A DNA stretch of 64,000 bases from Endomychus coccineus (lineage: Eukaryota > Arthropoda > Insecta > Coleoptera > Endomychidae), in assembly GCA_958510875.1 (NCBI GenBank), contig OY294070.1, positions 122,554,703 through 122,618,702 on the forward strand. Reading direction: 5' to 3'. The translations under genes and the position numbers were made by a program. How positions within the stretch are numbered: the stretch's first letter is position 1; every line of letters starts with the position of its first letter. Below, one piece after another: positions 46,146-56,703 of the stretch. The notes beneath the pieces were generated by a model. It had not been told where the DNA came from, made no database searches, and worked only from the letters and a program-made list of their open reading frames with translations.

Positions 46146-47339
46146 GGAAATATCCGGTTCATGAATCTTAGGTAAGCAAGTAAATTAGGAAGTATTTTGA
46201 ATTATTGGATAGTACAGTTGTTCAGTTGATATTGAAGGAACGAAATGTTTCATTCAACCAGTGTTCTCATGTGGGAATCTTGTTCTCAGAATGAAAAGTA
46301 CATTCCGAGTATACGATTTTGTTGAAAAAAATTAGAAACGATGTAAATTTTAGTTAAAATCATACAAGTAATACTAAACACAATGACTCTTCATTTTTTT
46401 ATTACGGATGAATTTCCTATGACAAAAGTGAAGTATGAAACTGCGGAATGTACATTGTTTGCTTAATTATTGTGAGCTGTGAACACAACTTCAGCTTCAT
46501 CTTTCTTGACGTGATAGCAGCTTACGTCTGTCTTCGTTTTCTTTAGGAACAGTCGTTCGTTTACTGAAATATAAATATTCCAACATTGAAATAATCTCTA
46601 TAAGCCAGAACGTCTTCAACTGAATTCAGTTTGTTTATCATATTAACATAATACGAAAAGTTTAAACATAATTCCTGTATCGCAAGGTAAGATGAAAATA
46701 ATAAAACAATCAGGTTTCCCATTCCAGAAAGAAATTATGAAAAATCCCATCACTGCATAGAATACTGGACTCATACAAAGTTTCAATTTAAAAAGAATAT
46801 TGTTGAATAAAGTGGGACGACGAAACATGATATTATGTTTTCTTGGTTATTTTTATTTCATTACGTTGAGTGAGGCATTGTTCTAAGATATTAAATTATC
46901 AACCTGAGTTGATTGAGATTATAATGGCATATTTGATACAGTTAGTTCAGAATGCCCTAGATAGAGACTCTCCGAATGATGTTAGAGAAATGCTTCTATC
47001 ACCTGGCAATCTTCATTAAACCTATCAATACATCGTACAAATATTTCATCAGTTCCAGAGCTAATTGTATTTTGCTCGTTCTATTTCATAGGAATAATTG
47101 ACGAGTTAGCATTGTTTATTTATTCAATATATTTTCGTTCAATGTATATCTTCCTGTCTCTATGAATAATAGCTATTCACGAAAACTATGCGTTTTAGAG
47201 GGAAGACAAAACTAAAATTATGAAGCGGAAATTGTCCAATCGACATGGGTCTTTTGAATTTTCCGTCAATGGTTAGTTTTGACAGTTAATTGTAAATTAA
47301 CGATTTTCCTTCCGTCATAATAACAATTAACTCATTTAA
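46146..47339. other. 1.2 kb without a recognisable gene
   Basis: AT-rich and non-coding by eye. It may contain N-terminal PLE sequence just above 46145, but no motif is clear. Confidence 0.5.
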
Positions 47340-48175
47340 TAGTAAGAGTAAAGATGTCTCACTGAAATTATGACAAATATGATATGTTAGAAAGATTTAC
47401 TCAAAGTAATAACAATTGTGATATTGCATCTGAAATATATTTCAATCTCTATCCAGAAAGAAGACAACCTACCATTTTCAAGAGGCTAAAGAAAGACCAA
47501 AAAATTACCACATTAAAGATGCTGAAGAAACTAGTATATCTGTAATTGGAGTGACGATTACAAATTCTTCAATTTCAAGTCGTCAGATTGAGGCTGAATC
47601 TGGAATTTCAAGACATCGAGCTTTGGGAGTTTGAAAGACAATACAATTAGGAAATAGCATCAACTGCAACCAACTGAACCCTCAGTGTACCGTCGACGTT
47701 GTATCTCAGGGACGCTTTGGTTTTAGTATTTGGTGTGCTCTTTGGGGCAATCATATTTTAGGATGTCATATATATCAAGAGAATCTCGATGGCCAACGGC
47801 ACTATGGCATTCTAAACCAGAATATTATCAAGGAATTTATGAACAATCTAACCTTAACGGAGTCAAGAAATTAGTTCTTCCAACAAGATAATAATATAAT
47901 ATTAGGACCGTTTCAGAATTATTGAATACCAATTTTGTAAATAACTGGATGGCAGGGAAATAACGTAACCTGACTTAACGTCACTGGATTTTATTATTTG
48001 GAGCTACATTGAAGAGAGATTATATAAGAAAATTAGTAACGACATAAATGAACTGGCACAAAATTTTATGGACTGTGCGAATTTCGTTTCAAATCTTCAA
48101 ATTTATAATGCAGTTCAGATTGTCATGAAGAGGTGGAGTTTATGTATCGAACATAACGGATATAAATATCTGATT
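47340..48175 (+). pseudogene. Divergent Tc1/mariner-superfamily transposase, decayed
   Basis: In order: NYDKYDMLERFTQSNNNCD, then YPERRQPTIFKRLKKD (DUF4817 N-terminal HTH, about 47364-47500); the core FGFSIWCALWGNHILGCHIY and ENLDGQRHYGILNQN; EFMNNLTLTESRN followed by FFQQDN (second catalytic Asp in 'FqQDnA'); LDFIIWSYIEERLYKK, corresponding to 'PDLTP.DFFLWG.lK..vY'; and MKRWSLCIEHNGYKYL, corresponding to the C-terminal 'R...Ci...G..FEHL'. Frames switch repeatedly with several stops. It is clearly older than the two long-TIR copies, and no TIRs were found. Confidence 0.72.
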
Positions 48176-49340
48176 GTTTTAGTCTTGGCTTGTTGAAGGA
48201 TCCACAATTCATAAGATTTCCTTTAAACCTCTTGAAAATAGTTTTATTAGATTGTCTTCTTCCTGGATAGAGATTGGAATATATTTCACATGCAAAATTT
48301 TATTACTTCGAATAAAGTTTCTAACATATTTCTCGCAATCTCCATTTTTACGATATAAAGAGATAAATGTTAATATGACGGCAACAAAATCGTTAATATG
48401 CAATTTACCGACAAACGGATAAACATTGTCATAGATGACACTTGCCTACTAGGAATAAATATTTAAAAAGGTAAAAATTAATATATTAAAATATTATTCT
48501 CGCTATTAAAGTCTTATACATCAATATCGATCCGGCATATGATGCAGAGTTAGAAAGGAAAAAAATTCGTTTTAACCATACCATAGCCAACTACGATTCT
48601 CACTTGAAAAAACTGAATTTTGGGCCATAACTCGAAATTGACCTTATTTAAACTGAATTCTATAGAGAAAAGGACCTTAAGAATGTGAAAGTTATTATCT
48701 CTTAATTTTACAAAAACGATTTTCAAATGGGTCTAAAATTCGACAAATCGAACTTTTGTTTACAAATCGAAAACGAAATAGATAGAAAAGTTTTGTTTCC
48801 GTCTGTGAATTTGTTTTTAAAAAAACAGGTCGAGAATCTATACTGACATCAAAACTAGTTCAACCTTTACGATGGGTTTGGTAGTCCTTTCAATGGAATT
48901 ATTATTAACATTCCTTGGGAGAATCATTTTCAAAATGTTTACGTAATTGCTGATTCAGCATAGTTATTTCTTCAGGATGAATAAATATACCTATTTTAAG
49001 AGTTTTGTAAACCAAAACTTCAAAGCTCTCCTATTTGCTATGAAAATATGAATACAATCGATGTATAATATCACATTTTAGGAACTTGGATGGGTACTGA
49101 GCTGTATTTGTGATTTGTTTCGTCATCTTCGCCTTTTGTTATTTGTTAGTTAGTAGATATTGAACTAAATGATCTATTCTGTCATATAGGATATCTGGTG
49201 AAATCTCAGTGTCTTTCCAGTGAGAAGCTATTCTGCCAGGTAATTTGGGTAGGTGTTGCTTACGTAATACATGTATGATGAACATCCATTGAAAAATATG
49301 AAGAATGACTAGTTTAGACCGAATCGAGCACAAAGAGGTA
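48176..49340. other. 1.15 kb without a recognisable gene
   Basis: No coding pattern. 64-codon minus frames at 48209 and 49139 have no motif. Confidence 0.55.
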
Positions 49341-49640
49341 CTTCCGTCTATGAATTTGCGCCTAAACTCAGTCGTTTATTTCATCTCAGTAGATCTCTCC
49401 ACGTGGTGGTTGACAGAGTCTCCTTCATTACGCTGCCTATCGTTGCTGGTGTTCCACGGGGATCTGTATTGGTACCACCTTTGTTTCTTGTTTGAGGATA
49501 ATGATACACTTCATACCGTTTTCTCCTCTTCTATCTCTATTCCATCCAAAGAAGCCGGAGTTCCAAGACAGAGACCGGCAGATGCAGTGAATGAAGATGT
49601 GTCTGAAACGCCGATAACAAACTATCTACGACGCATATTT
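49341..49640 (+). pseudogene. Non-LTR retrotransposon (family J) RT fragment
   Basis: One frame reads RSLHVVVDRVSFITLPIVAG then VPRGSVLVPPLFLV (RT motif B, 'GVPQGSVLAPLLFL'). The overlapping frame continues NDTLHTVFSSSISIPSKEAG and PADAVNED, collinear with DATLYTAFSSGAPIPSNK and VDAINGD of the 31.4-32.5 kb copy. The catalytic FVDD segment between them has been deleted. It is dead. Confidence 0.75.
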
Positions 49641-50099
49641 GGATAATTCAAGCCCGAAATCTGCTGAACCATATGATATTAATCAACCTAAGAAAGCCTG
49701 TAAGATAGACAGTAGGTCTGGGAAAGGCTACCACTACACATTTGCGTCATTCGCCCATTTCAAATGTTGCAGGTTTCAGTAGATTTGTCAGTATAATAGC
49801 GCACATTCAAACAGGTACATTAGATAGACATTCATCATGGTACACGTTGGGAATGCATGGTCTGGTAGATGTTCCCAGTGCAGACCTTCTATACTATAGG
49901 CGGATATATATGTCGGCACCATAAAGTTAGGTTGAGACTTCTCTCTCGTATTATATTATCATTATGTTTGGAAAGGGTAGAGATTCTAGAACATATTATG
50001 CCCGAAATACAAAATATGAACAGTACCTAATAGTTATGAAGTAGATGATGAACAAGAATGATGAGATACAAATACAATTTAATAATGAGATGTGAAGTC
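49641..50099. other. No recognisable gene
   Basis: 60 codons open at 49742 (+) without a motif; otherwise nothing. Confidence 0.45.
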
Positions 50100-50930
50100 A
50101 CTCAAGTAGGATGAACAATAGAACCTAGCACTACCGGAAGGAACACAGGTACCACACAAGCGTTGGGGGTAATGCGTCACTGAAGGAATCATAGCGATTT
50201 TTAAGACAGCTAACAGATGTAGTCGACACTACATTATCCGGTAACCATTCCAAGGTGGCAAGACCCTAATAGCTAGTAAGTTTGGGGGAATGTGGATTTG
50301 AATTAACTTAAAACTGAGACCACGAAGTTATATGTCAGAATTTGAGGTGACAGGACGTAATGAGCTGCACTCCCCTTAGAGTGTACAAAATTTTGGAATT
50401 GTTATGTCCAATATCTAAAATTGTGCTTTCATTGGAGTTTAGGGGGATATCCCATTCAGACATAGTTTTTTCTGAAGTTCTGGATGATGCTTTGAAGTAT
50501 TTGCAAATATCTTCCCATCATCAGCGTAAAATGTATCCTGGCAACTCAAGGAACATGGTAGGTCTGAAATATATATAACAAAAGGATAGGACCCAGCTTG
50601 CTTCCCTGTGGAACACCTGAAACAACGTTATGCGACTGGAACAAACAAATACCAACTCGAACTAAGATTGATCTGTTAGATAGAAAAGAATCTATCCATC
50701 GAAGCAGCTACCCGCCGATTCCAAAACGGTCAAGTTTGGCCAACAACTTAGTTTTAGGAACACAGTCGAAGGCTTTCGAAAAATCTAAGCTGATTACATC
50801 TATGGACAGATTCCTGTCCAGATGTTATGACAATATAAAAGGTTAGTTGTTGTTGACCTGCCTGGTAAGAATCCATGTTGGCTATAAGGTATAAGTCTTT
50901 CCATAACTTTAGCACAAGCTGGAATCTAAC
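50100..50930 (-). pseudogene. Non-LTR RT, motifs A to C-terminus, decayed
   Basis: On the minus strand from about 50880: QHGFLPGRSTTTNLL, then IDVISLDFSKAFDCVPKTKL (motif A, both key residues present), LAKLDRFGIGG, SHNVVSGVPQGSKLGPILLL (motif B), DDGKIFANTSKHHPELQKK (motif C remnant, DDgK). Finally comes LPDNVVSTTSVSCLKNRYDS near 50200-50270, the C-terminal 'WN.LP..VV...s...FK.rLD'. Several stops and one frame change are present. This is a CR1/jockey-like family distinct from J. Confidence 0.82.
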
Positions 50931-52637
50931 TTACAGGTCTAGATATGCGCCTGGGATGCAGCTGTGCCTTCCATATATGGAACGCTGGTACATAAGGAGT
51001 TGATACAATCCCAATTATTATGTAAAGATAATTGGTTTGCGCGGTTAGCGAACCGAATTGAAAGTAATCTGCTCGCCATCTTGTTCATATTTTCTCTTCC
51101 TTTGACGATTCATCCTGATCAAATCCGTGGCGCTGGGAAATACGTTGCACTGCATTCACGAATTATATATCAAACTAGTAGCCTGCAGCAAGGCACGAAA
51201 TGTTATTTCTATACTGCTATTACAATTTATATAGTATACTCATGAGGCATATTGCTATGAGTTACAAATGTAATCACATGAATCCTCTGCTTAGAGAAAC
51301 TTGAAAAGAATTTTACCTCGTAGGGTATATTAATATAATAGTCCTATCCAGACACATAGTACTGATGGAGGTGAAGTCGGGAACCTCCAGCAAGATGTGG
51401 GATTCAGGATTTAGCATGAGAGCATTAAATGATTATTATTAATTAACATGCGGCACATGTTTATATAATGACAATGACATCTTTCATTATTCTCTATTTG
51501 GAGGAATATAATTCACCCTAAAGGTCATGAAACTTCATCCGCGATTTTTGTGAACGTGTTTTATCAAAATTGACACCGTGGTCATATTCATTAACTAAAA
51601 ACGATTGAGCTATCCATGCTTACAATATAACCAAACCCATAAATACGCAACATATTTGAGAAGATACTCGACAGGTGGTAGCAACTTTACTGGGAAAAAA
51701 TCCATATTTTCATTTCATCATGGCGAACATGTCCGCAGTCGCAATGGCAAAATTGCATGAATTGCTTTACGTATAAGTTCGTCATCCACCATAATCTCAA
51801 AATTTGGCCACCTGCAATTTTTATCTATTCTCAAAGTTGATAAAATGGCTCGATGGATATAGATTTGGCTCTGAAACCAAGGCCTATTTTGAAAAATTTA
51901 CAAAATCGTATTATTTGTACTTTTTATCACCAATAGCTGTCGGTTTACCAGTTTAGCTGGTTGAGAAAAAACTTTACTAAGAAGCACAATAAATCAAGCT
52001 GGATTTTCATGCTTTTCATGAAGCAATTTGTAACACCGCAAACATTTTTCGACATTTTTTGTGAAATCAATAGAAAACTGAAGCTCATTTAGAAAAAACA
52101 ACACATTGTGTTTCAATCTATCACTCATTTTTGTACCTCTATTATTTAGAAGTTAAAAGTATACTGAACTATTCCAAATTTTATGGTGCTAAAATATAAA
52201 AGTTAAGTATCCGGTAAACCCCTCCACGAAAATGCTCTAGTTACGCCAATGGTGAGCTGGACTTGTACGCCGTCGCTTTCATTGATTGATTGATCTCGCA
52301 TTGCTCTATTACCCTTTGTTCAAGATGATTCTTGTTCTGAATTGGAACTGATTTCCACTTCGTATCTAGGTTCTAATAAGGTTGATTTGAAATTGAGGAT
52401 CACTCAATTGTTTTCTAAGTCTAACATAATTTCTTAAATAATGCTTTAGTTCTACTTTATCTATTATCTTTCAATTCATTTTTATAATTGTTTTTTTGCT
52501 TTATCATTATTAAATATCTTACATCTATTTTGATGTCTTTTATCAACTATCCTCGATCACACAGTGCTTAATTAATGTGTTAGTGTCTCAATCATAGAAG
52601 AGTGAATATTACGTATATCTATTGACAGTATTAATTA
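50931..52637. other. 1.7 kb without a firm feature
   Basis: The minus strand of 51490-52170 gives a long, stop-poor but unrecognised text (for example MSDRLKHNVLFFLNELQFSI near 52130). It vaguely resembles a mariner N-terminus, but I could not support that. No other signal was seen. Confidence 0.4.
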
Positions 52638-52704
52638 TTATTATTATTATCATATATAAAACTCTCGGGAAATAGGTCACAATAACACTTTGTTTTATAT
52701 TTTC

Positions 52705-52746
52705 GTCTTCACGTACGTTTCGGTTTCACGACCATCATCAGCAGAC
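52705..52746 (-). ncRNA. Hammerhead-like motif, PLE-B left arm
   Basis: Minus strand: stem I GTCTG, core CTGATGA, extra T, stem II GGT/ACC around CGTGAA, GAAA, palindromic stem III ACG-TA-CGT, then G at the cleavage position and AAGAC. G at position 17 is unfavourable in known hammerheads, and stem I has one mismatch, so this copy is probably inactive. Confidence 0.6.
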
Positions 52747-53193
52747 TTATTATGTCCAAAAGGGAATTTTTTGAAACTAATTATATTATACTAACTTAAT
52801 TAATCAAAACTTTTGCAAATTCCTAAAGCGTCTTCACAATATTGAAAGTATTTTTTAGGAAGAATGCTCAAAAGTAATATTCCAATATAGGCCTGCAACC
52901 TTTTTCCAGTATCTCATAAATCGTAACATCTCGTTCGAGAGTAGATACTTAACGTAATAGTTTTGATCTTCAATCGTTGAGCCACTATACCAACATGCGC
53001 TTGTATATTATGAGAATATTACTGAATAGTGGATTCTTGTTATATTTTATACTTGAAATATTGATGTGGTACAATTTCGATTATTCGTGGTTCTGTTCGT
53101 TTCGGCGACTTGAGCATTTTTAATTGAAATTGGTGCGATATGGAAGCTTTGTGCTATAATTAGTTTTAAAAAAGCCCTTTTTGGACATAATAA

Positions 53194-53235
53194 GTCCTCT
53201 GATGATGGTTTTGATACCGAAACGTACGTTAAGAC
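53194..53235 (+). ncRNA. Hammerhead-like ribozyme, PLE-B right arm
   Basis: Stem I GTCCT (53194-53198) pairs with AAGAC (53231-53235) with one mismatch. Core CTGATGA is at 53199-53205, followed by an extra T, stem II GGT/ACC, GAAA, stem III ACG-TA-CGT and cleavage-site T at 53230. All core residues are canonical. Stem II is weakened relative to the 55.56-kb copy. Confidence 0.7.
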
Positions 53236-53328
53236 GAAAATATAAAAGAAAGTGTTAATGTGACCTATTTCCCGAGAATTTTATATATAATTCATACTGG
53301 GTCAAGAATCTTTGTTATTATTATTATC

Positions 53329-54470
53329 GGTACACGTACTAGAAGTTATATTGATATTAATTAATTAAGCCAAATAATAAAATAAGTGAATTGATAACCT
53401 TTTAAAAAGCCAAGTAAACCAGAGGAAGACTCGTTATTCACTCATTCTATGTTTTTGAAATAAACTGTTGTAGTTCGAAATAGCAATCACAATGCTGAAT
53501 ACACGAAGTGATTTGTATAATTATTTGTTTCAAAATGAAATTGCACAAATCAACATCCAAATAAATTAATTTTTTTTCTCTTCAACTAAACACTTCATTA
53601 TGCCCTTCCTGTGCAAACTTCAGACTTGTTTTCAGTTCGTAAATGTTACGTGTGGCCTTATCAATCAATCAATAATCGTAAAACAGTTGCGATGTTAATA
53701 AATGAACGTGAAATCGTAAACTTGTTACATGTTGAAGATGATTAACGACGATTCTGAGCCGAAGCTAACAGAAAATTCCGATAAGGTCCTTAAGAAACAT
53801 AAAATAAACAGTACATTTATTTCATGTTGTAACTTCGCTTTTATTCCTGATGTTATTGGCAAGTCCTCTTATTTCATTCTTCTATCCCCAGAACTATAAA
53901 TTTATTGATTCGTAATATAATAAATCAATAGGGTTTGGTTAGTCTTCAGATTATTTCTGTTGTTCTGTTTGTACGTCCTTTTGTGATTTGTTCATTCTCG
54001 ACGACTTGTTTCATACTTCAATAAACACTTTCAATAAGGACTTCAAATGTGACATTCTTGTTGTGTTGTTTCTCAACAGAAGTGGTCCTTCTAAAAACGG
54101 GAATTTAATCAAGGTAATTGTTCGAAACCAATCAAGTTTATTGAATTCTCCCAGTGAAGTATCTAGGATATCGAGGGTTGTTTCACATGCTCACATCGAG
54201 TAATAAATCAGAAATTGATTTGTTATCATATTGTATGGATTTCTCTGGAACACGGGGTAATAGTTAGTTCTCAACTCCATTCTCAATACACAGATCATTA
54301 AATAAATCATAAGATCCATTAGATATAAATATGCTGCTTCTACCATCAATTTTCCTCAATATGTCTTTGAAAAAATTCCCATATAAACTATAAAAGAGTT
54401 CAAACTGTGGATACATTATAACATTATTGATAAGAAATAAATACCCTTATCGACTGAACATAGTATTAAA
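53329..54470. other. 1.1 kb without a recognisable gene
   Basis: AT-rich; 71 codons open at 53988 (+) without a motif. Confidence 0.5.
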
Positions 54471-54514
54471 TTACTGAGAACTTTTCGGCTACCAAGTAGC
54501 CATCATCAGAGTAA
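54471..54514 (-). ncRNA. Hammerhead-like ribozyme at a PLE 3' end
   Basis: Minus strand: stem I TTACT pairs perfectly with AGTAA (54471-54475). Core CTGATGA (complement of 54503-54509), an extra T, stem II GGCTAC/GTAGCC closed by TTG (six perfect pairs), then GAAA. A minimal stem III follows (A-U around a five-base loop), with C as the cleavage-site base at 54476. It lies downstream of the GIY-YIG remnant on the same strand, as expected for a PLE terminal repeat. Confidence 0.7.
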
Positions 54515-54905
54515 GCTAAATTATAAATCAAAATGTGCCTGTTTAAATACTATTTGGGGATAATAATGTATCCAGTGGGTCAGCTAGAGATGAATTGGAA
54601 TTCTATAAGCCCCTTTTTTCTTTTATACATTTCCATCTCTTCTAAATTACCTGGAAAATTGTGTGACCTGTATTCAAAACACGTTCAGTTACCGTTGATT
54701 TTTCACCATTATCTTCTTTTAAATGGGCAAAAGGTTTCTTTCAGATTGACCCACATAGCATTTTGAACACGACTCATAATTGATTTTGTAAATCCCGGAT
54801 TTATAGAATTCGGAAACTTTATCAAAGGTGTTGCCTAAACAGTGTTTTCACTTGTTCTCACATCTATAAGCTGGTAGTATTGCAAATAAAAAACAAACTA
54901 TAAGA
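54515..54905 (-). pseudogene. Penelope-like GIY-YIG remnant
   Basis: The minus-strand sequence around 54655-54765 is a diverged copy of 44995-45115 (CTGTATTCAAAACACGTTC, GTTGATTTTTCACCATTAT and the CCCACATAGCA stretch). That is the YVGQ...E and ...H segment of the PLE nuclease. Stops and indels prevent any translation of useful length. It belongs with the hammerhead-like motif at 54471-54514. Confidence 0.65.
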
Positions 54906-54980
54906 TGTATGATAAAGATTCTTGACCCAGTATGAATTATATATAAAAATTCTCGGGAAATAGACCACATTAACTTAGAA

Positions 54981-55181
54981 AATTCCACCGCCCTTGCTAA
55001 GCACTGCTTTGATTATAACCATCAATTTGATTACAAAAATGTTAATATTTTAACTGAGGAAACCAATTATTATAAAAGATCTATCCTGGAGATGATTCAC
55101 ATGAAACGTGACTCCAATTCTGTAAATCATAAGACTGACGTTCAAACACTAAGTCATATTTATACTAATTTAATTAATTAA
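54981..55181 (+). CDS. C-terminal piece of PLE GIY-YIG nuclease (66 codons)
   Basis: The frame is open to the stop at 55179-55181. NSTALAKHCFDYNHQFDYKN is the 'TALA.H....nH.FD...' segment that carries the conserved histidines after the GIY-YIG core. It is followed by LTEETNYYKRSILEMIHMKR and the usual PLE C-terminus with SHIYTNLI. The nuclease motifs proper (GIY, YIG, Arg, part of the zinc site) lie upstream of the truncation and are absent, so no activity is expected. Confidence 0.75.
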   Translation, partial: NSTALAKHCFDYNHQFDYKNVNILTEETNYYKRSILEMIHMKRDSNSVNHKTDVQTLSHIYTNLIN

Positions 55182-55556
55182 TATTCTTGCAAACTCCTAC
55201 TTGCGTCTTTATAATGTTAAAAGTTTATTTTAGGTAGAATTGTCTAAAGTATTTCTCAGAGGCCAGAGACCTTCTTTTAATACCCAATAAATCATGACAT
55301 CCGGTTCGTAAATGAACACTTGAGATGGTCTCGTCTGTTTAGTCTCTCGTAGACATTTATGAAATGTGGTCGTATTTGTTGATAATTCTACTAAATAGTG
55401 GATTTTTAATATTACGCTCTAACATTCCTGTGTTATAATTCCGATTTCATGTTTCTGTTCGTTTCGGCGACGTTGGCATTTAAACGAAATTTGTGCGATA
55501 AGGACGTTTTGTGTTGATACAATTAGTTCTAAGTAATCGGGTTATTGAAGTAATAA

Positions 55557-55598
55557 GTCTTCTGATGATGGTCGTGAGACCGAAACGTACGTAGAGAT
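55557..55598 (+). ncRNA. Hammerhead-like ribozyme, best preserved PLE-B copy
   Basis: Stem I GTCTT (55557-55561) pairs with GAGAT (55594-55598), with two wobbles. Core CTGATGA is at 55562-55568, followed by an extra T, stem II GGTC-GTGA-GACC (perfect, GNRA-type loop GTGA), GAAA, stem III ACG-TA-CGT and cleavage-site A at 55593. All invariant core positions are intact. Confidence 0.75.
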
Positions 55599-55759
55599 GA
55601 AAATATTTGAAACAGAGTGTTAATGTGACCTATTTCCCGAGAATTTTTATATATTATTATAAAATGTAATAATTACGGAATAATGATGAGTGAAACTTTT
55701 GAATTTTATTGGGGAATTTGGAAGCTATGGCTCTGATTTTGTTAGTTGGCTACGTTCCA

Positions 55760-56066
55760 GTTTCTTTTTTTGTTTAGAAATTAGAATATTGATCAAAGAT
55801 TTTTGGTGACATCGTCCAACTCAATTTTCTGAAGTATCTCAACTTCGTTGTAATAATTTTGCTGGCTCAAAGGGACAATCAATGATCTATGATCTAAACT
55901 ATTAAATGAAGCTATTTTATATCTCAATGGTGTAACTGAATCCGCCGGGGTATACCTATTTGCTTGAGTGGGTTTTCTGTATATGTCGAAATCCAAGTGA
56001 TTACATTTTTTATAATGTTAATATCAAGGAAAGGAGCAAATCATCTTATAAATTCCAGGTTTTCTA
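55760..56066 (-). pseudogene. Penelope-like pol fragment (after RT palm)
   Basis: Minus strand: LDFDIYRKPTQANRYTPADS and the SLIVPLSQQNYYNEVEILQK frame (55793-55996) match the region just C-terminal to the YVDD box in PLE pol ('vyRKpt.t..yl...S'). Its upstream end (55956-56066) is one arm of a near-perfect palindrome. Confidence 0.75.
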
Positions 56067-56190
56067 AAACCAATAAATATAGAAAACCTGGAATTTATAA
56101 GATGATTTGCTCCTTTCCTTGATATTAACATTATAAAAAATGTAATCACTTGGATTTCGACATATACAGAAAACCCACTCAAACAAATAG
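55956..56190. repeat. Near-perfect palindrome, 111-bp arms, 13-bp spacer
   Basis: 55956-56066 and 56080-56190 are reverse complements with one visible mismatch (GCTTG versus GTTTG). Both arms are PLE pol sequence. The right arm interrupts the plus-strand pol copy between PGIYKMIC (56088-56111) and its continuation MMICPDCDNFYIG (56196 on). Confidence 0.9.
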
Positions 56191-56195
56191 TTCAT

Positions 56196-56501
56196 ATGAT
56201 GATTTGCCCAGACTGTGATAACTTTTATATAGGTAGCACTTGTCGTAATTTCAAATTAAGATACGAAGAACATTTTCGCTCGTTTAGACTCAACAAAACT
56301 GACTCAACCTTTGCTAATCATTTTTCACAAACTGGTCATAATTTCCCTAATTTAGATAGTCTAAGCATTTTACATAACCAAATCAGAGGTTTTAAATTGA
56401 ATACATTAGAATCAATAGAGATTTATAAAGGTGTCAAAAACTCTAATAAAAATATCTTCAATGATCAGTTAGACCTACATCAAAGTGATCTTTTCATGTG
56501 A
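56196..56501 (+). CDS. PLE-C GIY-YIG endonuclease domain, open fragment
   Basis: 101 residues are open to the stop. ICPDCDNFYIGSTCRNFKLR carries the C..C pair and the YIG half of GIY-YIG, followed by YEEHFRSFRLNKTDSTFANH (Glu/His region), FSQTGHNF and the C-terminal LNTLESIEIYKG...NIFNDQLD. The matching GVY/GIY half is displaced about 100 bp upstream by the palindrome (PGIYKMIC near 56090). As it stands the domain is split and inactive. The 3' region follows and ends with a hammerhead-like motif at 56704. Confidence 0.8.
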   Translation: MMICPDCDNFYIGSTCRNFKLRYEEHFRSFRLNKTDSTFANHFSQTGHNFPNLDSLSILHNQIRGFKLNTLESIEIYKGVKNSNKNIFNDQLDLHQSDLFM

Positions 56502-56703
56502 CTTTCAAACCGCTCTTAAAATAATTCTTAGAATATTAAATTATAATCAAACTAATTCACAAATTGCTGCTGTGTTTGCTATAAAATACTGTTCTTTCCT
56601 AGGATCTACCTGTTTTTGGAATTTCCGTTGATCCCTTAATATCAACCCTACTTTACTCTATTTATACTTGAACTGTTTCATTGATATCTTCATAATTTTC
56701 TAA

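Larger units (their letters stand above)
52638..53328 (+). mobile_element. Penelope-like element PLE-B, short copy with inverted arms and 14-bp duplication
   Basis: It is flanked by TTATTATTATTATC at 52638-52651 and 53315-53328 (low-complexity, so caution). The left arm (about 52655-52790) is the reverse complement of the right end (about 53150-53290). Both contain the hammerhead-like core and the CTCGGGAAATAGG terminal motif. The interior (52800-53190) matches the 3' region of the 54.9-55.7 kb copy, for example TTCTGTTCGTTTCGGCGACTTG. A roughly 25-bp tail (53286-53310, complement of GATTCTTGACCCAGTATGAA) lies outside the right arm. There is no coding part: truncation is complete. Confidence 0.75.
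54917..55660 (+). mobile_element. Penelope-like element PLE-B, 5'-truncated copy
   Basis: It begins with the tail GATTCTTGACCCAGTATGAA (54917-54936) and a short inverted arm (about 54945-54979, complement of 55618-55656). Next are a surviving GIY-YIG C-terminus (54981-55181), a 3' region homologous to 52800-53190, and a hammerhead at 55557-55598. It ends at the TATTTCCCGAGAATTTTTAT terminus. The tail, inverted arm and truncated body reproduce the layout of the 12.2-kb and 52.6-kb copies. Confidence 0.78.

Noticed and set aside
49305..49646. 113-codon plus frame as an intact protein
   Set aside because: The RT motif B is in another frame; the long frame is a composite of decayed family J sequence.
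51490..52170. Minus-strand text as a mariner transposase
   Set aside because: Only vague resemblance at the N-terminus; no catalytic motifs or inverted repeats could be found.
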